A stretch of DNA of 15,444 bases from Betaproteobacteria bacterium RIFCSPLOWO2_02_FULL_68_150 (GTDB lineage Bacteria; Pseudomonadota; Gammaproteobacteria; Burkholderiales; SG8-39), in contig MERE01000001.1 in assembly GCA_001771975.1 (NCBI GenBank), positions 1 to 15,444 of the forward strand. Direction: 5' to 3'. Positions 6,997 to 15,063 of the stretch are shown here, in pieces. Below the pieces are notes generated by a model. It saw only the letters and a list, made by a program, of their open reading frames with translations, was not told where the DNA came from and did no database searches. Numbering within the stretch: position 1 is the stretch's first letter; every line of letters begins with the position of its first letter. A program made the position numbers and the translations under genes.

Positions 6997-8922
6997 TCAC
7001 CAGTGCAGGGGGCGGTACTGCGCCGTTTTCTTGCGCTGGTGGTCGCGCATGCGCGCGACCACGTTGTCGAGCACCGCGAGTGCCTGCAGCAGGAACGGTC
7101 CCTTGTTCAGCATCACGCACTCGGCGCGCTGCGACAGCGCCGCGTCCGAGATTTCGGCGCGCGTCGGGCGACCGCGCTTCACCAGCCCTTCGAGCACCTG
7201 GGTGGCCCAGACCACCGGCACCTGCGCCGCCTCGCACAGCCAGAGGATCTCTTCCTGGATCTCGGCGAGGCGCTCGTAGCCGATCTCCACCGCCAGGTCG
7301 CCGCGCGCGACCATCACGCCGAAGGGATGGCGCCCGGCGCCGCGCACCATGATTTCGGGAAGGTTCTTGACTGCCGCGCGGGTTTCGATCTTGGCGATCA
7401 CGCCCAGGCCGGCGCGGCCGCGCCGCGCCAGCTCGCGCGCCAGGACGTCCAGGTCGGCGGCCGAGCGCACGAACGAAAGGCCGATGATGTCGGCGTGGCG
7501 CGCGGCGAAGTCCAGATCGGCGAGGTCGGTCGCGGAAAGCGCGGGCAGCGGCAGCGTGCTGTCGGGAAAGTTGAGGCCCTTGCCCGGCGCGATGCGCTCG
7601 CCGCCCGGGCGCGCGTGCGTGACCCGCAGCCAGGCGCCGCGCTCGTCGAGCGACTCCACCAGTGCTCCGATCTTGCCGTCGTCGATCCAGACCTGGTGGC
7701 CGACGCGCAGCGCGCCGAAGATGGCCGCCTCGCTGCAGGAGATGTGCGCTGCCTGGCGCACCCGGCCGCGCCGGTCGGCGCGCTTGGGTTCGCCGGGCAC
7801 GGGATCGCGCGTGAGCAGGAGCGCGTCGCCCTGCTCGACGCGGATCTCAAGCGGTTGCGCGGCGATCGCGCAGCTTGCGCTCACCGTACGCTTGGCGCCG
7901 CGCCGGGGCAGGTGTTCGAGCGCGAGCAAGGCGCCGATCCAGGCGCCCTTGGCAAGCGTGGCCAGCACACGGTCGGCAGCGACGTGCCGCTGCACGGTCA
8001 GGCGGCGCTCGCGCCCGCGCACGTCGTTGAAGCGGATCACGTCGCCCGGGCGAACGCGATCGAGCCAGGCACGCTCGACGTGCAACTGCAGCGTCGCGCC
8101 CGGTGTCGTCCTGCCTGCGGCAATCGGCCCGAGCGGCGCGGCCGAGGCATCGAGCAGGACCTGCGCCGGCGCGACCAGCTTGCCGCGCGCGCTGCGAGCG
8201 ACCTTGATGCGCAGCAGCGCATCGCCCGTCTTGACCGGCCCGGTGCGCAGCTTCGGGCCGCCGAGGTCCATCAGCACGCGGCACGGCCTGCCGAGTTCGC
8301 GCTCGGCGCGACGCACGTGGCGGATCATGCCGCGCCAGGCCGCCGGCCCGTCATGCGCGCAATTGATGCGCGCGCAGTCCATGCCCTGCCTGAGGGCATC
8401 CCGCACGAAGGCGTAGTCGCTGGCGGCTTGCGTAGGCAAGGTGACCATGAACCGGGTCCAGCGATGCGCGGGCGGGGCGCCGAATAGGCGGTTGGTGTGC
8501 CGGCGCAGGCGCGCCGGGTCGCGCGCGATTTCCCTTGCCACGCGCGCAATCCGCAGCCGCGCAACGCGCGCGCCCTGCATCCGGCGCAAGGCGTGAATCA
8601 CGGCATCGAGCGTCGCCATGACGTGGCCTTCGCAGCGCCCGAGCGAAGACAGGCCGAGCGCCGCGAGGTAGCCCTGGATCGGCCGCAGGTCGTGGCGCCT
8701 GAGCGCGATGTAGGCCGCGAGGTTGGTCGCGCTGGGCTGGTAGACCCGCATGCGCAGGTGCGCGCGCCATTGGCGCAGCAGCGCGCGCGCCGCCTGGTCG
8801 ACGGTGCCGCGCAGTTGCTCCATGCGCGTGAGCAGCCCACGCACATCGGGGCTGCCGCCCTGCCAGCTCAGATCGGCAACCGGGAGCGTGCTTCGTGCCC
8901 TGCGCGGAGTGCGCGGCAGCAT
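6997..8922 (-). CDS. Pyruvate-kinase-like protein, non-canonical
   Basis: A 641-residue protein from ATG 8922. Residues 1-150 are an extension not found in ordinary pyruvate kinase (contains GLSSLGRCEGHV). The kinase fold follows: CARINCAH (183-190), MDLGGPKLRTG (218-228), an enlarged B-domain region of about 215 residues (229-445), KGLNFPDSTLPLPALS (448-463), KIE (511-513), VMVARGDLAVEI (536-547), ATQV (573-576) and RPTRAEISD (585-593). The catalytic Lys511, metal ligands Glu513 and Asp542, and Thr574 are present. The usual VMLSGETAKG reads VMLNKGPF, and the C-terminal domain is missing. Lys224 stands where K+-dependent enzymes have Glu. A longer frame to 9294 is rejected, as it runs antisense to the next gene. 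The start has no Shine-Dalgarno, so ATG 8823 is possible. Whether it makes ATP from phosphoenolpyruvate is not certain. Confidence 0.85.
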   Translation of the reverse strand: MLPRTPRRARSTLPVADLSWQGGSPDVRGLLTRMEQLRGTVDQAARALLRQWRAHLRMRVYQPSATNLAAYIALRRHDLRPIQGYLAALGLSSLGRCEGHVMATLDAVIHALRRMQGARVARLRIARVAREIARDPARLRRHTNRLFGAPPAHRWTRFMVTLPTQAASDYAFVRDALRQGMDCARINCAHDGPAAWRGMIRHVRRAERELGRPCRVLMDLGGPKLRTGPVKTGDALLRIKVARSARGKLVAPAQVLLDASAAPLGPIAAGRTTPGATLQLHVERAWLDRVRPGDVIRFNDVRGRERRLTVQRHVAADRVLATLAKGAWIGALLALEHLPRRGAKRTVSASCAIAAQPLEIRVEQGDALLLTRDPVPGEPKRADRRGRVRQAAHISCSEAAIFGALRVGHQVWIDDGKIGALVESLDERGAWLRVTHARPGGERIAPGKGLNFPDSTLPLPALSATDLADLDFAARHADIIGLSFVRSAADLDVLARELARRGRAGLGVIAKIETRAAVKNLPEIMVRGAGRHPFGVMVARGDLAVEIGYERLAEIQEEILWLCEAAQVPVVWATQVLEGLVKRGRPTRAEISDAALSQRAECVMLNKGPFLLQALAVLDNVVARMRDHQRKKTAQYRPLHW

Positions 8923-8971
8923 GGGACGAGTATGGGTGGGATCTGCTACGCTTTCGCCAGCATGCAGGCAA

Positions 8972-8999
8972 TTTATGTTCCGGATTTGAGCGTACTCAA
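8972..8999 (-). promoter_or_regulatory. Candidate promoter of the pyruvate-kinase-like gene
   Basis: On the minus strand, TTGAGT (8999-8994) and CATAAA (8977-8972) are 16 bp apart, each matching the sigma70 consensus at four of six positions. The predicted transcript would start near 8966, about 45 nt before ATG 8922, and so would exclude the longer open frame. The -35 lies in a short inverted repeat TTGAG-4 nt-CTCAA (8986-8999), which could be an operator. Confidence 0.4.
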
Positions 9000-9050
9000 C
9001 AGTGGGCGATGTGAGGTTGTGCGATTGCGCCGAACCGCGGAGCTCGCCTG

Positions 9051-9737
9051 ATGGCGCGTCGCGCTCGCTGGATCCGGCTGGGGCGCGTGGAGGCGCGCGA
9101 GCTGCGCGCGGCGTGCGCCGGGTTGTGCGCGATGCAGGCGCGCGAGGCGGCGCCGATCGTGTTGTGGGCCTGCACAGAATCCCCGCTCTACGGATTCGCG
9201 CAGGAAGACGAGCGCGGCTATCGGTTCGTGGTGATTGCGCCGCGGCATGTTGCACCCGGGCTTGCTGCGCGCTGGGTCGCGTGGGCGCTGTCACCCGTGG
9301 TAGCGGCGTATCGCGACTTCGGCGTGCGGGCCTATCTCGATGGATCTGACGTTTGCCTCCACGGGCGCCGCATCGGCGGCGGGTGCGGAGAAATGGTCGG
9401 CCACTGCGTGGCGATTACCGCTGGCCTGGATCTCGCTGCATCGCATGCCGAGACTTCAGTCAGCGCGCCCGGGTTCCGCGCCTGGCTGCGAGAGGGCCTC
9501 GGGCTTGCGCTGACGCAATGCGCAAGCGAGGGTGAGGCGCCTGCCGAGCGCGCATTCGAAGCCGCGCTGCGCGCGCGCATCGAGGCGCAGCACGGGTGGC
9601 AGTTCGAGACGGCGTGGCCAAACGCAGCTGAGCGGCGCGCGATCGATGCGGCACGCGCTTCGAGTTCCGGACTCGACGCGGATCCAGGTCCTCACGCCGC
9701 AGGAGCGGCACTCTCGCAAGCCGATTTCGCAGATTAG
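9051..9737 (+). CDS. Biotin/lipoate protein ligase-fold-like protein (function uncertain)
   Basis: A 228-residue protein. It resembles the BPL/LplA/LipB catalytic fold: a start of the type WIRLGRVEARELRAACAGL, a middle block PIVLWACTESPLYGF, then YLDGSDVCLHGRRIGGG (95-111), which matches the ligase pattern NDxxxxGRKxxG, and WPNAAERR (189-196) near the end. In ligases the lysine of that motif contacts the activated acid; here the aligned residue is Arg107. Cys112 and Cys119 follow. It may be a degenerate or divergent ligase, or a protein of the fold with another role. GGAG lies 8 nt before the ATG. The ATG overlaps the stop of a 29-codon open frame as TGATG. The gene is divergent from the pyruvate-kinase-like gene, and its stop abuts the smr stop. 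The family call is by eye and not firm. Confidence 0.6.
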   Translation: MARRARWIRLGRVEARELRAACAGLCAMQAREAAPIVLWACTESPLYGFAQEDERGYRFVVIAPRHVAPGLAARWVAWALSPVVAAYRDFGVRAYLDGSDVCLHGRRIGGGCGEMVGHCVAITAGLDLAASHAETSVSAPGFRAWLREGLGLALTQCASEGEAPAERAFEAALRARIEAQHGWQFETAWPNAAERRAIDAARASSSGLDADPGPHAAGAALSQADFAD

Positions 9738-10277
9738 CTAGCGGGCAGGCTTGAGCAGCACCAGCACCGCCCCGCTGCCGCCATGCACAGCGGGCGCCTG
9801 GCAGAACGCCAGAACCTCGTCGCGCGGCGGCAACCACTTCCGCAGCTTGGCCTTGAGCACCGGCTCGCGGTTCTTCGATCCCAGACCTTTGCCGTGCACG
9901 ATGCGCACGCAGCGCAGGCCGTGCGCCGCGCTCGCGCGCAGGAAGACGGCCACCGCCTCGGCGGCGGCGACGCGGTTCATGCCGTGCAGGTCGAGGCCGT
10001 CCTGAACCACCCAGTGGCCGCGGCGCAGGCGCCGCAGCACCTGGCGCGAGAGTCCCTCGCGCAGGAAAGTCAGTTCTTCGCCGGAATCGAGCGCGTCATC
10101 GAGCGATACGGGCCCGTGCAGGCTCTCGTGCAGCGCGGCGCGCTCGTCGCGCCGGCGCTGCAGCGCATGCGGTGGTGGCGGCGGCGCCTTCAGCGCGTGG
10201 CGATGCTGGCGCTTGAGCGGCGCGACATCGGCGACGGCCTGGCGAAACTCGGCGTCATGCCGCGGCTTGCGCGTCAA
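9738..10277 (-). CDS. Smr domain-containing protein
   Basis: A 179-residue protein if started at TTG 10277. The N-terminal half is charged and proline-rich (KAPPPPPHALQRRRDER). The C-terminal Smr domain has the LDLHGM motif (95-100) and HGKGLGS (128-134), both hallmarks of the Smr family (MutS2 C-terminal type). Smr domains are nucleases or nucleic-acid-binding; E. coli SmrB cleaves mRNA at collided ribosomes, but no such role is shown here. TTG is chosen because GGAG lies 7 nt before it and the protein then begins MTRKPRHDAEF, a plausible family start. ATG 10292 in frame has no ribosome site and would add five residues. The gene overlaps the end of trxB by 23 nt, so it is likely translated with trxB. 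Confidence 0.88.
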   Translation of the reverse strand: MTRKPRHDAEFRQAVADVAPLKRQHRHALKAPPPPPHALQRRRDERAALHESLHGPVSLDDALDSGEELTFLREGLSRQVLRRLRRGHWVVQDGLDLHGMNRVAAAEAVAVFLRASAAHGLRCVRIVHGKGLGSKNREPVLKAKLRKWLPPRDEVLAFCQAPAVHGGSGAVLVLLKPAR

Positions 10278-11211
10278 GATACTTCTCCGCATCGAGCGCG
10301 GCCATGCAGCCGCTCGCGGCGCTCGTCACCGCCTGGCGGTAGACGTGGTCCTGCACGTCGCCGGCTGCGAACACGCCCGCGACGCTGGTCGCGGTGGCGT
10401 TGCCCTCGCTGCCGCCGCGCGTCTGGAGGTAGCCGCCCTTCATTTCGAGCTGACCCTCGAAAAGCTGCGTGTTGGGCGTATGGCCGATGGCGATGAACAG
10501 GCCTTGCACGGCGATGTCGCGCGCCGCAGCGGTCTTCAGATTGCGCAGGCGCACGCCGTTCAGGCCCTTCGCGTCGCCGAGCGCCTCCTCCAGCGCCGAA
10601 TCGAGCTCCAGCGCAATGCGGCCGTCGGCGACCTTTTTCATCAGCTTGTCGACCATGATCTTCTCGGCGCGGAACTTCTCGCGCCGGTGCACCAGCGTCA
10701 CCTTGCTGCAGATATTGGCGAGATAGAGCGCCTCCTCGACCGCGGTGTTGCCGCCGCCGATCACCGCCACCGCCTGGCCTTTGTAGAAAAAGCCGTCGCA
10801 GGTCGCGCAGGCCGAGACGCCGCGCCCCATGAACTTCTGCTCGGAGGGTAGCCCGAGATACCTGGCCGAGGCGCCGGTGGCGATGATGAGCGCGTCGCAA
10901 GTGTAGGTGGCGGCATCGCCTTCCAGAACGAGCGGGCGCGCGCCGAGCCGCGCGGTGTGAATGTGATCGTTGATCACCGCGGTGGCGAAGCGCTCGGCGT
11001 GCTGGCGGAAACGCACCATCAGGTCCGGTCCCTGCACGCCCTGGGCGTCCGCCGGCCAGTTGTCGACGTCGGTCGTGGTCATGAGCTGGCCACCCTCGGC
11101 GATCCCGGTGACGAGCACCGGCGCGAGGTTGGCGCGGGCGGCGTACACGGCCGCCGTGTAGCCGGCGGGGCCGGAACCGAGAATCAGGAGGCGGACGTGG
11201 CGAGTGGGCAT
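10255..11211 (-). CDS. trxB: Thioredoxin reductase
   Basis: A complete 318-residue flavoprotein of normal family length. It has the FAD-binding GSGPAG (12-17), the redox-active CATC (135-138) in SACATCDGFF, the NADPH-binding GGGNTA (152-157) with HRR (175-177), and the C-terminal FAD motif GVFAAGDV (279-286). The enzyme moves electrons from NADPH through FAD and the Cys pair to thioredoxin in the cytoplasm. ATG 11211 is the only start that fits the N-terminal beta strand (HVRLLILGSG); no clear Shine-Dalgarno is seen. An extended -10 at 11262-11270 would give a leader of about 44 nt. It is divergent from the crp-like gene and overlaps the smr gene downstream. Confidence 0.96.
   Translation of the reverse strand: MPTRHVRLLILGSGPAGYTAAVYAARANLAPVLVTGIAEGGQLMTTTDVDNWPADAQGVQGPDLMVRFRQHAERFATAVINDHIHTARLGARPLVLEGDAATYTCDALIIATGASARYLGLPSEQKFMGRGVSACATCDGFFYKGQAVAVIGGGNTAVEEALYLANICSKVTLVHRREKFRAEKIMVDKLMKKVADGRIALELDSALEEALGDAKGLNGVRLRNLKTAAARDIAVQGLFIAIGHTPNTQLFEGQLEMKGGYLQTRGGSEGNATATSVAGVFAAGDVQDHVYRQAVTSAASGCMAALDAEKYLDAQAAA
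10285..10288 (-). promoter_or_regulatory. Ribosome binding site favouring a TTG start for smr
   Basis: GGAG on the minus strand, 7 nt before TTG 10277 and inside the trxB coding end. The in-frame ATG at 10292 lies upstream of it and has no such motif. Confidence 0.5.
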
Positions 11212-11261
11212 GTGCGTGGCGAGGGATGGGCTACTGCGTGCAACTGCGGGAATCGGCGCGG

Positions 11262-11270
11262 ATTGTAGCA
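11262..11270 (-). promoter_or_regulatory. Extended -10 promoter of trxB
   Basis: On the minus strand, TGCTACAAT: an extended -10 whose hexamer TACAAT matches TATAAT at five of six positions. No good -35 is visible, as is usual for extended -10 promoters. The start of transcription would be near 11255. Confidence 0.5.
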
Positions 11271-11293
11271 AAGCACTGGCGCGGAGTTTGCTA
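11266..11293. repeat. Inverted repeat between the divergent trxB and crp promoters
   Basis: TAGCAAA (11266-11272) and TTTGCTA (11287-11293) form a perfect 7-bp inverted repeat with a 14-bp spacer. The arms are 21 bp apart centre to centre, two helical turns, and each arm overlaps one extended -10. An 8-bp direct repeat GGCGCGGA (11255-11262 and 11278-11285) also lies here. It looks like an operator; the protein that binds it is unknown. Confidence 0.5.
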
Positions 11294-11297
11294 ACAT
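11289..11297 (+). promoter_or_regulatory. Extended -10 promoter of the crp-like gene
   Basis: TGCTAACAT: TG, one base, then TAACAT, four of six matches to TATAAT. The start of transcription would be near 11304, giving a leader of about 28 nt that contains the ribosome site. No good -35 is visible. Confidence 0.4.
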
Positions 11298-11316
11298 TGG
11301 CCCGTCCCGCATCCCG

Positions 11317-11324
11317 GGAGGGAG
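11317..11324 (+). promoter_or_regulatory. Ribosome binding site for the GTG start of the crp-like gene
   Basis: GGAGGGAG ends 7 nt before GTG 11332. No in-frame ATG lies between the promoter and this point, which supports GTG as the start. Confidence 0.7.
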
Positions 11325-11331
11325 CGCAAAC

Positions 11332-12009
11332 GTGTACACGGCGACAGGCAAGGTTTCCACGACGATCCTCAGGACGGTGCCGCTGTTCGCCGGCTTTTCC
11401 GACGTGCAGCTGACGATGCTCACGCAGGTGGTCACGCGGCGCAGCGTGCCGCGCGGCTCGATGCTCATGGCCGAGGGCGATGCGACCGATTCGCTCTACA
11501 TGATCATCTCCGGGCGCCTCAAGGTGATGATGGGCGACGCCGACGGCAAGGAAGTGATCCTCGCGCTGCTCGGCCCCGGCGAGATCGTCGGCGAGATGGG
11601 GCTGATCGACGACAGCCCGCGCTCGGCGACCGTGATCGCGATCGAGCCGAGCGAGCTGCTGACGATCTCGAAGCGCGAGTTTCGCAAGTGCCTGGCCGAG
11701 AATTTCGACATGGCGATGGGCGTGATGCGCGGCCTGGTGCGGCGCCTGCGCGAGGCCGACCGCAAGATCGGCAGCCTCGCCCTGCTCGACGTGTACGGCC
11801 GCGTGGCGCGGCTGCTGATCGACATGGCGGAGAACGTCAACGGCCAGAAAATCGTCACCAAGCGCCTGCCCAAGCAGGACATCGCCAAGATGATCGGCGC
11901 CTCGCGCGAGATGGTGAGCCGCGTGATGAAGGACCTGCAGATTGGCGGCTTCATCGAGACGCACGGCTCGACCATCGTGCTGCGCGACAAGATCCTGCTG
12001 CCGGAGTGA
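11332..12009 (+). CDS. Crp/Fnr-family transcription regulator
   Basis: A 225-residue protein from GTG. Residues 15-120 form the cyclic-nucleotide-binding-type barrel with the cassette GEMGLIDDSPRSATV (87-101), keeping Glu88, Arg97 and Ser98 that in E. coli CRP hold the cAMP ribose-phosphate. The dimer helix reads RRLREADRKIGSLALLD; the CRP pair Thr127-Ser128, which contacts adenine, aligns with Ala142-Asp143. The helix-turn-helix (about 182-203) has SREMVSR (191-197), matching the CRP recognition residues Arg180, Glu181 and Arg185. So DNA reading should be CRP-like, while the ligand may differ. There are no Fnr-type N-terminal cysteines, so it is not an iron-sulfur sensor. It is followed by ftsK after 12 nt and is divergent from trxB. 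Confidence 0.93.
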   Translation: MYTATGKVSTTILRTVPLFAGFSDVQLTMLTQVVTRRSVPRGSMLMAEGDATDSLYMIISGRLKVMMGDADGKEVILALLGPGEIVGEMGLIDDSPRSATVIAIEPSELLTISKREFRKCLAENFDMAMGVMRGLVRRLREADRKIGSLALLDVYGRVARLLIDMAENVNGQKIVTKRLPKQDIAKMIGASREMVSRVMKDLQIGGFIETHGSTIVLRDKILLPE

Positions 12010-12021
12010 ACCCGGAGCGAG

Positions 12022-14300
<2,279 letters not shown>

Positions 14301-14301
<1 letters not shown>

Positions 14302-14918
14302 TGCGTGCGCTGCGACTTGTGCTGCTCGCCGTATTGCTCGCCGCCGGCAGTGCGCAGGCCTCGAGCCTCGAGCGCTTCCAGGTCTATCTGCGCACGACGC
14401 AGTCCGGGCGCGCCGATTTCGTGCAGCAGGTGTTCGACCGCAACGGCAAGCGGGTGCAGGAATCGAAAGGCAGCTTCCTTTTCCTGCGCCCGGGCAGGTT
14501 CCGCTGGAACTATCTCAAGCCCTATCCGCAGCTCATCGTCGGCGATGGCGCGCGCATCTGGATCCACGACCTCGACCTCAACCAGGTGACGGTGCGCAAA
14601 CTGGCGAGCGCGATCGGCTCGACGCCGGCGGCGCTGCTGGCCGGGGCGGCGGACATCGAAAAGGCATTCGTATTGTCCGAAGCGGGCGCAAAGGACGGCC
14701 TCGAGTGGCTCGACGCCAAGCCGCGCGAGCGCGAATCCGGCTTCGAGCGCGTGCGCCTCGGCCTGGGCGTCGCGGGCGTCGAGGCGATGGAACTGGTGGA
14801 TCATTTCGGCCAGACCACGCTGCTGCGGTTTTCCGGCATCGCGCGCAATCCGAAGCTCGAGGGAACCGAATTCCGCTTTACGCCGCCGCCGGGGGCGGAT
14901 GTGCTGGGGGAAAAGTAG
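14301..14918 (+). CDS. lolA: Outer-membrane lipoprotein carrier protein LolA
   Basis: A complete 205-residue periplasmic protein. Residues 1-20 are a signal peptide ending GSAQA, with a mature start SSLERFQVYL. The body has the LolA pattern SGRADFVQQVFDRNGKRVQESKG in shorter blocks, then FLRPGRFRWNYLKPYPQLIV, IWIHDLDLNQVTVRKL and the end block GTEFRFTPPPGADVLG. LolA takes lipoproteins from LolCDE at the inner membrane and carries them to LolB. The ATG overlaps the ftsK stop (TGATG), and no separate ribosome site is needed. The ftsK-lolA-rarA order is common in betaproteobacteria. Confidence 0.95.
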
Positions 14919-14960
14919 GTCAACAGAAGCGATCGCGCGATGAGGTTGGCGTGCCAGAGG

Positions 14961-14968
14961 TTTTTTTT
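14961..14968 (+). terminator. T-tract after lolA, possible weak terminator
   Basis: Eight T residues lie 42 nt after the lolA stop. They follow only a weak stem (TTGG/CCAG around 14946-14957). A strong hairpin lies after the T-run, not before it. Termination here would be weak at best. Confidence 0.2.
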
Positions 14969-15016
14969 CCCATGTCTGCCGACCTGCGGATCCCGCAGGT
15001 CGGCAGATCGGGGAAA
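14966..15016. repeat. Long imperfect palindrome between lolA and rarA
   Basis: A perfect 15-bp inverted repeat, TCTGCCGACCTGCGG (14975-14989) against 14993-15007, has a 3-nt loop ATC. After 3 unpaired bases on each side, TTTCCC (14966-14971) pairs with GGGAAA (15011-15016). The whole hairpin spans 51 nt. No T-run follows it on either strand. It resembles an intergenic palindromic repeat unit or a leader structure of rarA. A second hairpin, GCGCGT/ACGCGC, follows at 15031-15047. Confidence 0.75.
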
Positions 15017-15030
15017 CCCGTGATGCGAAG

Positions 15031-15047
15031 GCGCGTCTTGCACGCGC
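15031..15047 (+). other. Second hairpin just before rarA
   Basis: GCGCGT and ACGCGC pair over 6 bp around the 5-nt loop CTTGC. The stem ends 16 nt before ATG 15064, where a ribosome site would be expected; none is clear. It could reduce or tune rarA translation, which is inference. Confidence 0.3.
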
Positions 15048-15063
15048 GACACCGAACGAAACC

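Noticed and set aside
7003..8487. 494-codon plus-strand frame opposite the pyruvate-kinase-like gene
   Set aside because: Low-complexity shadow sequence with no recognisable domain; the minus strand has pyruvate kinase motifs throughout.
8923..9294. 124-codon N-terminal extension of the pyruvate-kinase-like frame
   Set aside because: It is antisense to the ligase-like gene, rich in Arg/Pro/Ala with no motif, and lies upstream of the candidate promoter.
14940..15023. 27-codon open frame from ATG 14940 across the palindrome
   Set aside because: No ribosome site, and it reads straight through the hairpin arms, giving an unlikely peptide.
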